A stretch of DNA of 64,000 nucleotides from Streptomyces sp. NBC_00683 (GCF_036226745.1 NZ_CP109013.1:7254001-7318000); one strand, 5' to 3'; shown: positions 54,062-63,441, counted from the first letter of the stretch. The notes: a model not told the origin generated them from the sequence alone. A program made the numbers and translations.

Positions 54062-54771
54062 CGGGAGGCCCCCGCCCGGACCGGTGGCTCACTCAGCACG
54101 GCGCGCATGTCGCGCACCGCGTGCCAGGTGCCCAGCCAGGTGCCGGTGACCTTCGACTTTCCCGTCCGCGCCAGGTACGGGACGTCCGTCTCGGCGACCC
54201 GCAATCCCGCGTCGGCCGCGCGCACGACCATCTGCAGCGGGTAGCCGCTGCGCCGGTCGGTGAGATCGAGCGCCAGCAGATCGGCCCGGCGCGCGGCCCG
54301 CATCGGCCCCAGGTCGTGCAGTCGCAGTCCCGTACGGCGGCGCAGCATGCGGGCCAGAGCCGCGTTGCCCGCCCGCGCGTGCAGCGGCCAGGCACCGCGC
54401 TCCTCGGGACGGCGGCGGCCGAGCAGCAGATCGCTCTCACCGTCGGCGACCCGGCGGACGAAGTCGGGCAGCAGCCCGGGATCCAGCGAACCGTCGCAGT
54501 CGCAGAAGCAGACGAACTCCGCCTCGGAGGCGAGAAGCCCGGCCTGACAGGCCGCGCCGAACCCGCGCCGGGGTTCATGCACCACGGTCGCGCCGAGGGA
54601 CCGGGCCAGCTCCGCCGAGCCGTCGGTGGAGCCGTTGTCCACGACGATCGCCCGCCAGCCACGAGGGACCGAGGCCAGCACCCCGGGCAGCGCGGCGGCC
54701 TCGTCCAGACACGGCAGGACGACGTCGGCACAGAGAGCGGAAGTATCGGAAGGAAGGGTCACGCGGATCAC
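54058..54771 (-). CDS. Glycosyltransferase family 2 protein
   Basis: 237 residues from GTG 54771; the next GTG four codons in is an alternative. The GT-A fold starts VVLPCLDEAAALPGVLASVPRGWRAIVVDNGSTDGSAELA, and the metal site is CDCDGSLDPGLLPDFV (DxD). No membrane anchors, so it is cytosolic or peripheral, as in dolichyl-phosphate-mannose-synthase-like enzymes. It is the first gene of a three-gene coupled operon with DUF2064 and methyltransferase genes, which suggests one pathway that modifies a sugar-containing molecule. Confidence 0.9.
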   Translation of the reverse strand: MIRVTLPSDTSALCADVVLPCLDEAAALPGVLASVPRGWRAIVVDNGSTDGSAELARSLGATVVHEPRRGFGAACQAGLLASEAEFVCFCDCDGSLDPGLLPDFVRRVADGESDLLLGRRRPEERGAWPLHARAGNAALARMLRRRTGLRLHDLGPMRAARRADLLALDLTDRRSGYPLQMVVRAADAGLRVAETDVPYLARTGKSKVTGTWLGTWHAVRDMRAVLSEPPVRAGASR

Positions 54772-54885
54772 CCTACGGAGCGAAAACGGACAATTCGGGT
54801 TCCAGATTCTTACGAAATGTGGACGTCGTCAGGCAGCGGCACACGGGCGTCCCCTGCTCCGCGCCGCGGATGCCAAGGTGGGGAC

Positions 54886-55746
54886 ATGCAGACGACTCCG
54901 GACACCCCGCCGCCCGTCCCCGCCGGCGGGGTGTCCCCGGCGGAGGAGAACCCCTCGCGGGCTACCGGTACGGAACCGGGAGCCCGCGGCCGCGTACTCG
55001 TCGTGGACGACGACCCCACCGTCGCGGAGGTGGTCGCCGGATACCTGACCGGCGCGGGGTACGAGGTGGCCCGGGCGGCGGACGGCCCGGCCGCGCTCGA
55101 GCAGTTCACCGCACGTCGCCCCGACCTGGCCGTCCTGGACCTGATGCTCCCCGGGATGGACGGCTTCGAGGTCTGCCGCCGCATGCGGGCACAGGGACCG
55201 GTGCCCGTCATCATGCTGACCGCGCGCGGCGACGAGGACGACCGCATCCTCGGCCTGGAGACGGGGGCGGACGACTACGTGACCAAGCCCTTCAGCCCCC
55301 GCGAACTTGTCCTGCGCGTCGACTCCGTACTGCGCCGCGTCAGGGCGACCGCGACATCCGGCGGCCGTTCCGTGCTGCTCGAAGGCGCAGGTCTCGTCCT
55401 CGATCCCGCGGCCAGACGCGCGACGTGGGAGGGCCGGGCGCTGGCCCTCACCCTGCGGGAGTTCGACCTGCTCGCCTTCCTCCTGAGCCACCCGGGGCAG
55501 GTGTTCACCCGGGAGGAGCTGATGCGCGGGGTCTGGGGCTGGGACTTCGGGGACCTGTCGACGGTGACCGTCCACGTCCGCCGTCTGCGCGGGAAGGTCG
55601 AGGCCGATCCGGCCCGCCCGGAGCTGATCCGCACGGTCTGGGGTGTCGGCTACCGCCTGGACCTGCCCCCGGACCCGGCCGCCACCACCACCACCGCCAC
55701 CGCCTCCTCCATCGACTCCGGCGACGGCTCCGGAACACCGTCATGA
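54886..55746 (+). CDS. OmpR-family response regulator
   Basis: 286 residues from ATG 54886, with AAGGTGGGG upstream. The receiver domain is about 35-150, with phosphoacceptor Asp85 (LAVLDLMLPG), acidic pocket DDD (41-43) and Lys134 (YVTKPF). The winged HTH is about 175-265 (LALTLREFDLLAFLLSHPGQVFTREELMRGVWGWDFGD). A 35-residue N-terminal Pro/Ala-rich tail and a Thr-rich C-terminus are unusual extras. It overlaps the kinase gene by ATGA and is divergent from the GT2 operon. Confidence 0.94.
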   Translation: MQTTPDTPPPVPAGGVSPAEENPSRATGTEPGARGRVLVVDDDPTVAEVVAGYLTGAGYEVARAADGPAALEQFTARRPDLAVLDLMLPGMDGFEVCRRMRAQGPVPVIMLTARGDEDDRILGLETGADDYVTKPFSPRELVLRVDSVLRRVRATATSGGRSVLLEGAGLVLDPAARRATWEGRALALTLREFDLLAFLLSHPGQVFTREELMRGVWGWDFGDLSTVTVHVRRLRGKVEADPARPELIRTVWGVGYRLDLPPDPAATTTTATASSIDSGDGSGTPS

Positions 55747-56849
55747 CCGACACCCTCCTCATCGCGCTCCTCGCCTTCCTGGGCGCCGCCGCGGCCGGAC
55801 TGCTCGGCGCACTCGTGCTGCGGCTGTCCCGGCACCGTTCGCTCGTCGTCTCGCTGACCGTCGTGGCCGCCGTCGCCGTCACCGCGATGCTCGCCGGGAC
55901 ACTGGCCGTCGCCTGGGCGATGTTCCTGTCGCCGCACGACCTGACGGTGGTCACGACGGTCCTCGCCATGGCCGCCGTCGTCTCGCTCGTCACCGCGATG
56001 CTGCTGGGCCGCTGGGTGGCGGCGAGGAGCCGCGATCTGACCCTCGCTGCCCGCTCCTTCGGCGACGGCGGCACCTTCGCGGCCCCCGCGGCCCCGGCCA
56101 CTGCCGAACTCGCCGCTCTCACCCGTGAACTGGCCGCCACCAGTGCCAAGCTCGACAGTTCACGCGAGCGGGAGCGCGCCCTGGAGACCTCGCGGCGCGA
56201 GCTCGTCGCCTGGATCTCGCACGACCTGCGCACCCCGCTCGCCGGGCTGCGCGCCATGTCCGAGGCGCTGGAGGACGGCATGGCCGTCGACTCCGGGCGC
56301 TATCTGCGGCAGATACGCACCGAGGTGGAGCGGATGAACGACATGGTCGGCGACCTCTTCGAACTCTCCCGCATCCACGCCGGCTCGCTCACCCTGAGCC
56401 CCACGCGGATCTCCGTCCACGATCTGGTGGGCGACGCGCTCGCCGGCGCGGACCCGCTGGCCCGTGAGCACGGTGTGCGGCTGGTCGGCGGCAGGGTCGA
56501 GGCGGTGCCCGTCGAGGTCGACGGCAAGGAGATGAACCGGGTCCTGGGCAACCTCCTGATCAACGCGATCCGCCGAACCCCCGCCGACGGCACCGTCGCC
56601 GTGGCCGCGCAACGCACGGGCGGCGGGGTCGTCCTCTCGGTGACCGACGGCTGCGGAGGCATTCCGGAGGAGGACCTGCCCCGGGTCTTCGACACCGGCT
56701 GGCGCGGCAGCCATGCCCGTACACCACCGGCCGGCGCGGGACTCGGGCTCGCCATCGTGCGGGGGATTGTCGAGGCACACGCCGGCCGGGCGGAGGTCCG
56801 CAACGTAACCGGCGGCTGCTGCTTCGAGGTGACCCTGCCGGTGGCGTGA
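55743..56849 (+). CDS. Sensor histidine kinase partner
   Basis: 368 residues from ATG 55743, ATGA-coupled to the response regulator gene. Three N-terminal membrane segments (about 4-28, 35-60, 68-90) with almost no outside loop, so it is likely an intramembrane-sensing kinase. A HAMP-like linker leads to the H-box, with His160 in WISHDLRTPLAGL, the N-box NLLINAIRRTP, and G boxes VTDGCGGIPEEDL and GAGLGLAIVRGIV. The signal and target genes are unknown; the divergent GT2-DUF2064-methyltransferase operon is a candidate. Confidence 0.93.
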   Translation: MTDTLLIALLAFLGAAAAGLLGALVLRLSRHRSLVVSLTVVAAVAVTAMLAGTLAVAWAMFLSPHDLTVVTTVLAMAAVVSLVTAMLLGRWVAARSRDLTLAARSFGDGGTFAAPAAPATAELAALTRELAATSAKLDSSRERERALETSRRELVAWISHDLRTPLAGLRAMSEALEDGMAVDSGRYLRQIRTEVERMNDMVGDLFELSRIHAGSLTLSPTRISVHDLVGDALAGADPLAREHGVRLVGGRVEAVPVEVDGKEMNRVLGNLLINAIRRTPADGTVAVAAQRTGGGVVLSVTDGCGGIPEEDLPRVFDTGWRGSHARTPPAGAGLGLAIVRGIVEAHAGRAEVRNVTGGCCFEVTLPVA

Positions 56850-56852
56850 GCC

Positions 56853-57914
56853 TCAGACGGACAGACCCGCGGCCGCCTCCCGCAGAGGCGCCGCCGCGAA
56901 CTGCGCCATGCCCTCGGCGAACCCGACCTCCGGCTTCCAGCCCAGTTCGTCCCGCAGCCGTCGCGAGTCCGCCGTGACATGACGTACGTCCCCGAGCCGG
57001 TACTCACCGGTGGTCACCGGCGCCGGGCCGCCGTGGGCCGAAGCCAGCACGGCGGCCATCTCACCGATGGTGTGCGGCTGTCCGCTTCCCGTGTTGTACG
57101 CGGCGAAACTGCCCGGCCCGCGTCCCGCGACCGCCTCCAGCGCCACCGCGTTCGCGGCGGCCACGTCCCGCACATGGATGAAGTCCCGCCGCTGGCCGCC
57201 GTCCTCGAAGACACGGGGCGGCTCGCCCCGGGCCAGGGCCGAACGGAAGAAGGAGGCGACACCCGCGTACGGGGTGTCGCGCGGCATCCCCGGTCCGTAC
57301 ACGTTGTGGTAGCGCAGCGACATCGCGCGTCCGCCCGTCGCGCGCGCCCAGGCCGCGGCGAGGTGTTCCTGGGCGAGCTTGGTCGCCGCGTACACGTTGC
57401 GCGGGTCGGCGGGAGCGTCCTCCGCGACCAGCCCGGACTCCAACTCGGCACCGCAGTCAGGACAGTGCGGTTCGAACCGGCCCGCCGCCAGGTCGGCCTC
57501 CGCCCGTGGGCCCGGCCGGACCCCGCCATGACGGGGACAGGTGTAGCGGCCCTCCCCGTAGACCACCATCGAGCCGGCGAGCACCAGGCTCCGCACGCCG
57601 GCCGCGGCCATCGCGGCAAGCAGCACGGCTGTTCCCAGGTCGTTGCAACCGACATACTCCGGGGCGTCGGCGAAGTCCTTGCCCAGTCCGACCATCGCCG
57701 CCTGGTGGCACACCACGTCCACTCCCCGCAGCGCACGGTCCACGGCCTCGCGGTCACGTACGTCCGCCACGATCAGCCCGCCGCCCCGGCCGTCGCCGCC
57801 GTGCGCCGAGGGGAGCAGGGCGTCGAGCACCACCGCCTCGTGCCCGGCCGACACGAGCGTCCGCACGATCTCCGAACCGATGAACCCGGCGCCGCCGGTG
57901 ACCAGTACACGCAT
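56853..57914 (-). CDS. NAD-dependent sugar epimerase/dehydratase with zinc-ribbon-like insertion
   Basis: 353 residues from ATG 57914. The extended SDR fold has VTGGAGFIGSE (NAD loop) and catalytic Tyr175-Lys179 (NVYAATKLAQE). Ser115 of GSMVVYG is the third member. Between the loop after Ser115 and the tyrosine sits an insertion with Cys126-Pro-Arg-His129 and Cys151-Pro-Asp-Cys154, a zinc-ribbon-like set. Late motifs are YNVYGPGMPRDTPYAGVASFF and RDFIHVRDVAAANA. It is similar to UDP-glucose 4-epimerases; the substrate is unknown. Confidence 0.9.
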   Translation of the reverse strand: MRVLVTGGAGFIGSEIVRTLVSAGHEAVVLDALLPSAHGGDGRGGGLIVADVRDREAVDRALRGVDVVCHQAAMVGLGKDFADAPEYVGCNDLGTAVLLAAMAAAGVRSLVLAGSMVVYGEGRYTCPRHGGVRPGPRAEADLAAGRFEPHCPDCGAELESGLVAEDAPADPRNVYAATKLAQEHLAAAWARATGGRAMSLRYHNVYGPGMPRDTPYAGVASFFRSALARGEPPRVFEDGGQRRDFIHVRDVAAANAVALEAVAGRGPGSFAAYNTGSGQPHTIGEMAAVLASAHGGPAPVTTGEYRLGDVRHVTADSRRLRDELGWKPEVGFAEGMAQFAAAPLREAAAGLSV

Positions 57915-58057
57915 AGGCCCACGTTAGGACGCCCGGAGCGGAATCCTCCGCCTCCGGACCGGCACGTCACGAGACCGTAAGCGGTTGGCCCGCACGGGTC
58001 CCCGGCTACCTCCGAAGGAGGGGATCCGCGCCCGGTGGCCGAGGAGCGCCGTCGATG

Positions 58058-59662
58058 TCATATGGGCGGGTTGCCGTGCTTGCGCTGGGGAAGGTCCGCA
58101 TGCTTCCTGCAGAGCATCCGCAGGGAGCTGATGAGCACCGAGCGGGTCTCGCGGGGGTCGATCACGTCGTCCACCAGGCCCCGCTCCGCCGCGTAGTACG
58201 GGTGCATCAGCTCGTCCCGGTACTCGCGGATCTTCCTGGCCCGGGTCGTCTCCGGATGGTCGGCCGCGGCGATCTCGCGGCGGGCGACGACGTCCACCGC
58301 GCCTTCCGCGCCCATGACGGCGATCTCGTTGGTCGGCCACGCGTACGCCAGGTCGGAGCCGATCGAACGGGAGTCCATCACGATGTACGCGCCGCCGTAC
58401 GCCTTGCGCAGGACGACGGATATCCGCGGCACGGTGGCGTTGCAGTACGCGTACAGCAGTTTCGCCCCGTGCCGGATGATCCCGCCGTGCTCCTGATCGA
58501 CCCCCGGCAGGAAGCCGGGCACGTCGAGCAACGTGACCAGCGGGATGTTGAACGAGTCGCAGAACTGCACGAAACCGGCCGCCTTCTCCGAGGCCGGGAT
58601 GTCCAGGACGCCGGCCAGCCACTGGGGCTGGCTGGCGACGAAGCCGACGACCTGGCCGTCCAGCCGGGCCAGGACGCACAGCACGTTGTGCGCCCAGTGC
58701 TCGTGCACCTCCAGGTACTCACCCTCGTCGGCGAGTTCCTCGATCACGGCGCGCATGTCGTACGGGCGGTTACTGTCGGACGGCACCAGGTCGAGGAGGG
58801 CCTCGCAGAGGCGGTCCGGGGAGTCGGAGGTGGGCGCGGCGGGCGGCAGTTCGCGGTTGTTCAGCGGCAGCATCGACAGCAGGTAGCGGACCTCCTCGAG
58901 GCAGGTCTGCTCGTCGTCGTACACGAAGTGCGCGACGCCGGAGACGCTCGCGTGCACGTCGGCGCCGCCCAGACCGTTCTGGGTGACCCGTTCACCGGTC
59001 ACGGTGTGGATCACGTCGGGGCCGGTGATGAACATCTGCGAGGTGCCGCGGACCATGAAGACGAAATCGGTGAGCGCGGGGGAGTAGGCCGCGCCGCCCG
59101 CGCACGGCCCGAGCATCACCGAGATCTGCGGGATGACGCCCGAGGCCCGGGTGTTGCGGCTGAAGATGCCGCCGTAGCCGGCCAAGGCGCTGACGCCCTC
59201 CTGGATACGGGCGCCCGCGCCGTCGTTGAGGGAGACCAGGGGCGCGCCCGCCCGGATGGCCATGTCCATGATCTTGTGGATCTTCTGCGCGTGGGCCTCG
59301 CCGAGCGCGCCCCCGAAGATGCGGAAGTCGTGGGCGTAGACGAAGACGAGCCGGCCGTGCACCTCGCCCCACCCGGTGACCACACCGTCGGTGTAGGGCC
59401 GCTTGTCCTCCAGCCCGAAGCCGGTCGCCCGGTGCCGGCGCAGCTGCTCCACCTCGGTGAACGTGCCGTCGTCCAGGAGAAGTTCGATGCGTTCGCGTGC
59501 GGTCAGTTTGCCCTTGGCATGCTGGGCCGCGGTGGCACGGTCACCGGTGCCGCCGCGTGCCAGCTCCCGCGTGTCGAGGAGTTCGGCGACCTGCTCGCGC
59601 GGATGCTTGCGGTTCACCGGAGCCTCGGCGGGATCCGGGGCGGTCCACATCACATCGGTCAT
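58058..59662 (-). CDS. Acyl-CoA carboxylase carboxyltransferase (beta) subunit
   Basis: 534 residues, the usual AccB/PccB size. ATG 59662 is chosen because GGTAGG sits 5 nt upstream; GTG 59668 is in frame. Crotonase-type carboxyltransferase halves are seen: KLTARERIELLLDDGTFTE, SLNDGAGARIQEGVSALAGYG, LGPCAGGAAYSPALTDFVFM and FVQFCDSFNIPLVTLLDVPGFLPGVDQEHGGIIRHGAKLLYAY. It moves carboxyl groups from biotin to acetyl- or propionyl-CoA, with an alpha subunit encoded elsewhere. It feeds malonyl/methylmalonyl-CoA supply. Confidence 0.94.
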   Translation of the reverse strand: MTDVMWTAPDPAEAPVNRKHPREQVAELLDTRELARGGTGDRATAAQHAKGKLTARERIELLLDDGTFTEVEQLRRHRATGFGLEDKRPYTDGVVTGWGEVHGRLVFVYAHDFRIFGGALGEAHAQKIHKIMDMAIRAGAPLVSLNDGAGARIQEGVSALAGYGGIFSRNTRASGVIPQISVMLGPCAGGAAYSPALTDFVFMVRGTSQMFITGPDVIHTVTGERVTQNGLGGADVHASVSGVAHFVYDDEQTCLEEVRYLLSMLPLNNRELPPAAPTSDSPDRLCEALLDLVPSDSNRPYDMRAVIEELADEGEYLEVHEHWAHNVLCVLARLDGQVVGFVASQPQWLAGVLDIPASEKAAGFVQFCDSFNIPLVTLLDVPGFLPGVDQEHGGIIRHGAKLLYAYCNATVPRISVVLRKAYGGAYIVMDSRSIGSDLAYAWPTNEIAVMGAEGAVDVVARREIAAADHPETTRARKIREYRDELMHPYYAAERGLVDDVIDPRETRSVLISSLRMLCRKHADLPQRKHGNPPI

Positions 59663-59940
59663 AGTCACCTACCACGTTGACGGCTTGCGGTTCGCCGTAG
59701 GCTCGCACGGTCGCACGGTGCCGTGGGCGCGTTGTACCCGTGCCGCACCCCTATATCGGCGGTGCGTTCCGCCGGGCCCGCTCCGCCCGTTCCCCGGCCG
59801 GCCGCGCGTAGGGGGCCGGGCTCCCCGTTAGGGGTGTGCCGGGCGCCCGGGGGTCTGTAGCGTCGGTCGCCCGGCCGTGTGCCGGTGACGCGGATCAGGA
59901 CGTGCCGCGGGTCGGTTGTCGTGGGAGCACGGGAGGTTCG

Positions 59941-60798
59941 GTGGCCGGGTCCGACGTCCGACGGCTGCTGGCGATCAGCGACCTGCACGTGGTGTACGCC
60001 GAGAACCGCGCCCTCGTCGAGGAGCTCCGCCCGGAGAACGAAGGCGACTGGCTCATCGTCGCGGGCGATGTCGGAGAGTACGCCGCCGACGTCGAATGGG
60101 CCCTCGACCTGCTGCGGCGCCGCTTCGCCAAGGTGATCTGGGCCCCCGGCAACCACGAGCTCTGGACCCCGCGCGACGACGAGGTGCAACTGCGCGGCGA
60201 GGCGCGCTACCAGTATCTGGTGGCGCTGTGCCGCCGCCTCGGCGTGGTGACGCCCGAGGACCCGTACCCGGTCTGGGACGACGGAGTCGATCCGGTCCTG
60301 ATCGCGCCCCTGTTCGTCGGCTACGACTACAGCTGGCGTCCGGCCGGCACCCGCACCAGGGAGCAGGCGCTGGCCCTGGCGGAGGAGACCGGCGTCGTCT
60401 GCACCGACGAGTTCCTCCTGCACCCCGACCCGTACCCGCGACGCGACGACTGGTGCCGGGCACGCGCCGCGCTGACGAGGCGGCGGCTCGACGAGGAGCG
60501 TGGCGGGCTGCCCACCGTGCTGGTCAACCACTACCCGCTGGTGAGGGAGCCGACCAGGATCCTCCGGTACCCCGAATTCGCCCTGTGGTGCGGCACCGAC
60601 CTGACCGCCGACTGGCACCTGCGCTACAACGCCCGCACTGTCGTCTACGGCCACCTCCACATCCCCCGTACCACCTGGCACGACGGTGTGCGGTTCGAGG
60701 AGGTGTCGGTCGGCTACCCGCGTGAATGGCGACGCCGCTCCGGCCCGCCCGCACGGCTCCGCCCGGTCCTGCCCGCACCGGTCGCCCAGCCCTCCTGA
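59941..60798 (+). CDS. Calcineurin-like metallophosphoesterase
   Basis: 285 residues from GTG 59941 behind GGGAGG; the upstream in-frame extension lacks coding character. The five metallophosphoesterase motifs are in order: SDLHVVY, GDVGEY, GNHEL, VNHYPL and YGHLHIPR. It acts on a phosphodiester or monoester, unknown. In streptomycetes this family often sits beside an Sfp-type phosphopantetheinyl transferase gene; here that gene lies 1.9 kb away, behind a LuxR regulator. Confidence 0.9.
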   Translation: MAGSDVRRLLAISDLHVVYAENRALVEELRPENEGDWLIVAGDVGEYAADVEWALDLLRRRFAKVIWAPGNHELWTPRDDEVQLRGEARYQYLVALCRRLGVVTPEDPYPVWDDGVDPVLIAPLFVGYDYSWRPAGTRTREQALALAEETGVVCTDEFLLHPDPYPRRDDWCRARAALTRRRLDEERGGLPTVLVNHYPLVREPTRILRYPEFALWCGTDLTADWHLRYNARTVVYGHLHIPRTTWHDGVRFEEVSVGYPREWRRRSGPPARLRPVLPAPVAQPS

Positions 60799-61176
60799 CG
60801 GAACGCCGCACGGCCGGGCCCCGTGTCGTCCGGTCGTCCGGCGGGGGATGCGCCTGGCTCCGTCAGCTGCCCGTGGCTGTGCCGTTCCGGCGCCCCGGCG
60901 CCCCCGCCGTCCCGCCGCCCCGAGAGAACGACTGGGCCCGTGGACCCACCGTCAGGCCCAGCCCGCCCGTTGGGCCCTTGGGCCGTTGTCCTGCGACTCT
61001 GCCGGATGAAAGACTTCCGACGCGGACCGGGGAGACCGGCAGAGGGCCGGCGCAGGAGCAGACGTCACACGGCTGCCGTACACCGGCCGGTAGGTCGGCT
61101 GAACGACGGGGAACGTGCACCGCGCGACGGTGCCTGAGGCCTCGGCGTCACGGGGTGAGAGAGGCTGACGCGCACA
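60799..61176. other. Intergenic region of 378 nt before the LuxR gene
   Basis: It should hold the promoter of the LuxR gene. I see no convincing -35/-10 pair, no long inverted repeat and no short ORF that I would support. The local sequence GGGCCCTTGGGCC (about 60974-60986) is palindromic but unassigned. Confidence 0.4.
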
Positions 61177-62664
61177 GTGCTGGTGCAACGCGAGGAACAA
61201 CTGGCCCGTCTGCGGCGGACATACCGTGCCTGCCAGGAGCAGGGACGCGGGCAGGTGGCGCTCCTGAGCGGGACCGTGGGCTGCGGCAAGACCGAGTTGC
61301 TGGAGGTCTTCGGAGAGTGGGTGGCCTCCGTGGGCGGGCGGGTGCTGCGCGCCGCCGGGTCCAGGGCGGAACGCGGGCTTCCGCTGGGTGTGATCTGGCA
61401 GCTCCTGCACAGCGCGCCATTGGAACCGGAGGCCGCCGCCCAGACCGACGAGCTCCTGGCGGACGCCTTCGGACGGCTCACCCGGGCCGCCGGGGCCGGC
61501 GAGGAGCTGCCCCCGGACGACGCCTCCTGGGTGCGGGTCCTGCACGGAGTGTTCACCTCGCTGACCGGCCTGGGCGACGACCACCCGGTGGCCGTCGCCG
61601 TGGACGACCTCCACCACGCGGACGCGGCCTCGCTCCAGTGCCTGCTGTACGTGATCCGGCGGTTCCGGCGGGCACCCGTCATGATCGTGCTGGCCGAGAC
61701 GACCACGCTGCGACCGGCCCATCCGCTCTTACGGGCCGAGCTGTTCAGCCAGCCCTCCTTCCGGCGCTACACCCTGCCGCTGCTGACCGTCGACGCCGTC
61801 GCCCGGCTCGTCGAACGTGACGCCTACGGCCGGGCCGGGAGCCCCGCGCACGAGGCGGCCGCCGGTCTCCTCGGCCTCACCGGCGGCAACCCGCTCCTCG
61901 TCCGTGCCCTCCTCGACGAGAAGGCCGGAAGCCCGGGAGGGGAGAGCGCGCACGGGCCGGTCCCCAGCGACGCCTTCGACCAGGCGGTGCTCCACTGCCT
62001 CTACCGGCACGAGCCGGGCGTCCGGCAGGTGGCGCGGGCCCTGGCCGTGCTCGACCGGGCGGCGTCCGCCGAACTGCTCGGCCGGCTCCTCGGCGTTCCG
62101 CCGGACTCCACCGCGCCGGCGATGCGGTTGCTGCGCGGTGCCGGCCTCACCGATTCGGGTCGGCTCCGCCATCCGCGGATCCAGGGCCTGGTCGTCTCCG
62201 ACATGCCGGCCGAGGAGCGCAGGCGGCTGCACCGGCGCGCCGCCGAGATGCTGTACGAGCGGGGGGCGGAGGCGGGCGAGGTCGCCCGGCACCTGGCCGC
62301 CTCCGCCTGGACGGACGTCCCGTGGGCGGCTCCTGTGCCGTCGCACGCCGTGGCGAAGGCGTTGTCCGCCGCCCGGCCGGGCGCGGCGGCCCCCGAGCCG
62401 GACCGTCACGCCGGGGAGCCACGGGACACGGACGGCGACGTGCTCAGCGAAGCACAGCGGCGGGTGGCTGCGCTGGCCGCGCGAGGGCACACGAACCAGC
62501 AGATCTCCCGCAGGCTGTTCATCACAGTGAGCACCGTCGAGCAGCATCTGACCAGGGTCTACCGGAAGTTGGACGTCAGGCGGCGCACCGACCTGCCTGA
62601 GCGGCTGGACGCCGGCCGGGAGCCGCTGGACGAGGAGAACGCACACAGTACCGAGGCCTGCTGA
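61177..62664 (+). CDS. LuxR-family regulator with AAA/NACHT-like ATPase domain and a TTA codon
   Basis: 495 residues from GTG 61177. An N-terminal ATPase has Walker A GTVGCGKTE (Lys38) and Walker B VAVAVDDLHHAD (about 140-150). The LuxR HTH is at the C-terminus (RRVAALAARGHTNQQISRRLFITVSTVEQHLTRVYRKLDV). LAL regulators are usually about 900 residues, so this is a short form lacking the TPR-rich middle. Codon 185 (61729-61731) is TTA, which in streptomycetes needs the developmental tRNA encoded by bldA. It lies beside a phosphopantetheinyl transferase gene and a P450 gene, as expected for a pathway regulator. Confidence 0.92.
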   Translation: MLVQREEQLARLRRTYRACQEQGRGQVALLSGTVGCGKTELLEVFGEWVASVGGRVLRAAGSRAERGLPLGVIWQLLHSAPLEPEAAAQTDELLADAFGRLTRAAGAGEELPPDDASWVRVLHGVFTSLTGLGDDHPVAVAVDDLHHADAASLQCLLYVIRRFRRAPVMIVLAETTTLRPAHPLLRAELFSQPSFRRYTLPLLTVDAVARLVERDAYGRAGSPAHEAAAGLLGLTGGNPLLVRALLDEKAGSPGGESAHGPVPSDAFDQAVLHCLYRHEPGVRQVARALAVLDRAASAELLGRLLGVPPDSTAPAMRLLRGAGLTDSGRLRHPRIQGLVVSDMPAEERRRLHRRAAEMLYERGAEAGEVARHLAASAWTDVPWAAPVPSHAVAKALSAARPGAAAPEPDRHAGEPRDTDGDVLSEAQRRVAALAARGHTNQQISRRLFITVSTVEQHLTRVYRKLDVRRRTDLPERLDAGREPLDEENAHSTEAC

Positions 62665-62687
62665 GGGCGGCCTGCGCGCGGAGCGGC

Positions 62688-63347
62688 TCAGCCGGCCGCA
62701 CCGCGCGCCGCGGGAAGGGTTACGCCGGTGCACACCAGCCGCGGGTCCACCAGGAACCGGCCGGTCAGTACGGCCACCGGCGGACGGGGAGCGAGGACGC
62801 GGGCCGTGAACGTACCGGCGCGGCGATCGAAGACGATGTCCGCCTCCTCGAAACCCAGAGGGCGGCCGGTGAGCGGGAACCACGCCTTGTACACCGACTC
62901 CTTGGCGCTGAAGAGCAGCCGGTCCCAGCAGACCGCGGGAGCTTGTGCGGACAGCTGCCCGGTACGGGCCCGCTCGCCCGGCAGCCCGATGGCCTCCAGC
63001 ACCCCTTCCGGCAGCGGGCCGTGCGGTTCGGCGTCCACCCCGAGCGCGGCGAACTCCGAGGAACGCGCCAGGACGGACGCGCAGTAGCCCTCGCAGTGCG
63101 TCATGCTGCCGACCACGCCCGCCGGCCAGACCGGGGCGCCGCGCGGACCGCTGAGGATCGGCGTCGGCGGCATCCCCAGCGCGCCCAGCGCCTGCCGGGC
63201 GCAGTGCCGCACGGCGGTGAACTCACGCCGGCGTTTCTCCACCGCCGCCGCGACGAACGGTTCCTCCTCGGGCAGGAGCGACATACCGGCCGGTTCCCCG
63301 AAGGACTCGGCCACGACGACGGACGTCGGCAGTATCCGCTCGATCAC
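62688..63347 (-). CDS. Sfp-type 4'-phosphopantetheinyl transferase
   Basis: 219 residues from ATG 63347. Diagnostic motifs: VGSMTHCEGY, ALGVDAEPHGPLP (Mg-binding Asp and Glu) and FSAKESVYKAW. It attaches the phosphopantetheine arm to carrier proteins of polyketide, non-ribosomal peptide or fatty acid synthases. The convergent LuxR gene ends 23 nt away, and the P450 gene is 94 nt upstream on the same strand. Confidence 0.95.
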   Translation of the reverse strand: MIERILPTSVVVAESFGEPAGMSLLPEEEPFVAAAVEKRRREFTAVRHCARQALGALGMPPTPILSGPRGAPVWPAGVVGSMTHCEGYCASVLARSSEFAALGVDAEPHGPLPEGVLEAIGLPGERARTGQLSAQAPAVCWDRLLFSAKESVYKAWFPLTGRPLGFEEADIVFDRRAGTFTARVLAPRPPVAVLTGRFLVDPRLVCTGVTLPAARGAAG

Positions 63348-63441
63348 AGCTGCCCGTGCCCGCCCGTGCGGTGGGACGACGGCGGCCCGCCAGGGGTGGT
63401 CCAGGGGTACGGTCCGGGCCCGCCGTCCGCCTCGCCCGGGG

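Noticed and set aside
58055..59680. 541-codon plus-strand frame opposite the carboxyltransferase gene
   Set aside because: It is the complementary shadow of a well-conserved acyl-CoA carboxylase subunit; no family match is visible.
60823..61137. Possible small ORF between the metallophosphoesterase and LuxR genes
   Set aside because: Arg/Pro-rich, no ribosome binding site and no recognisable motif.
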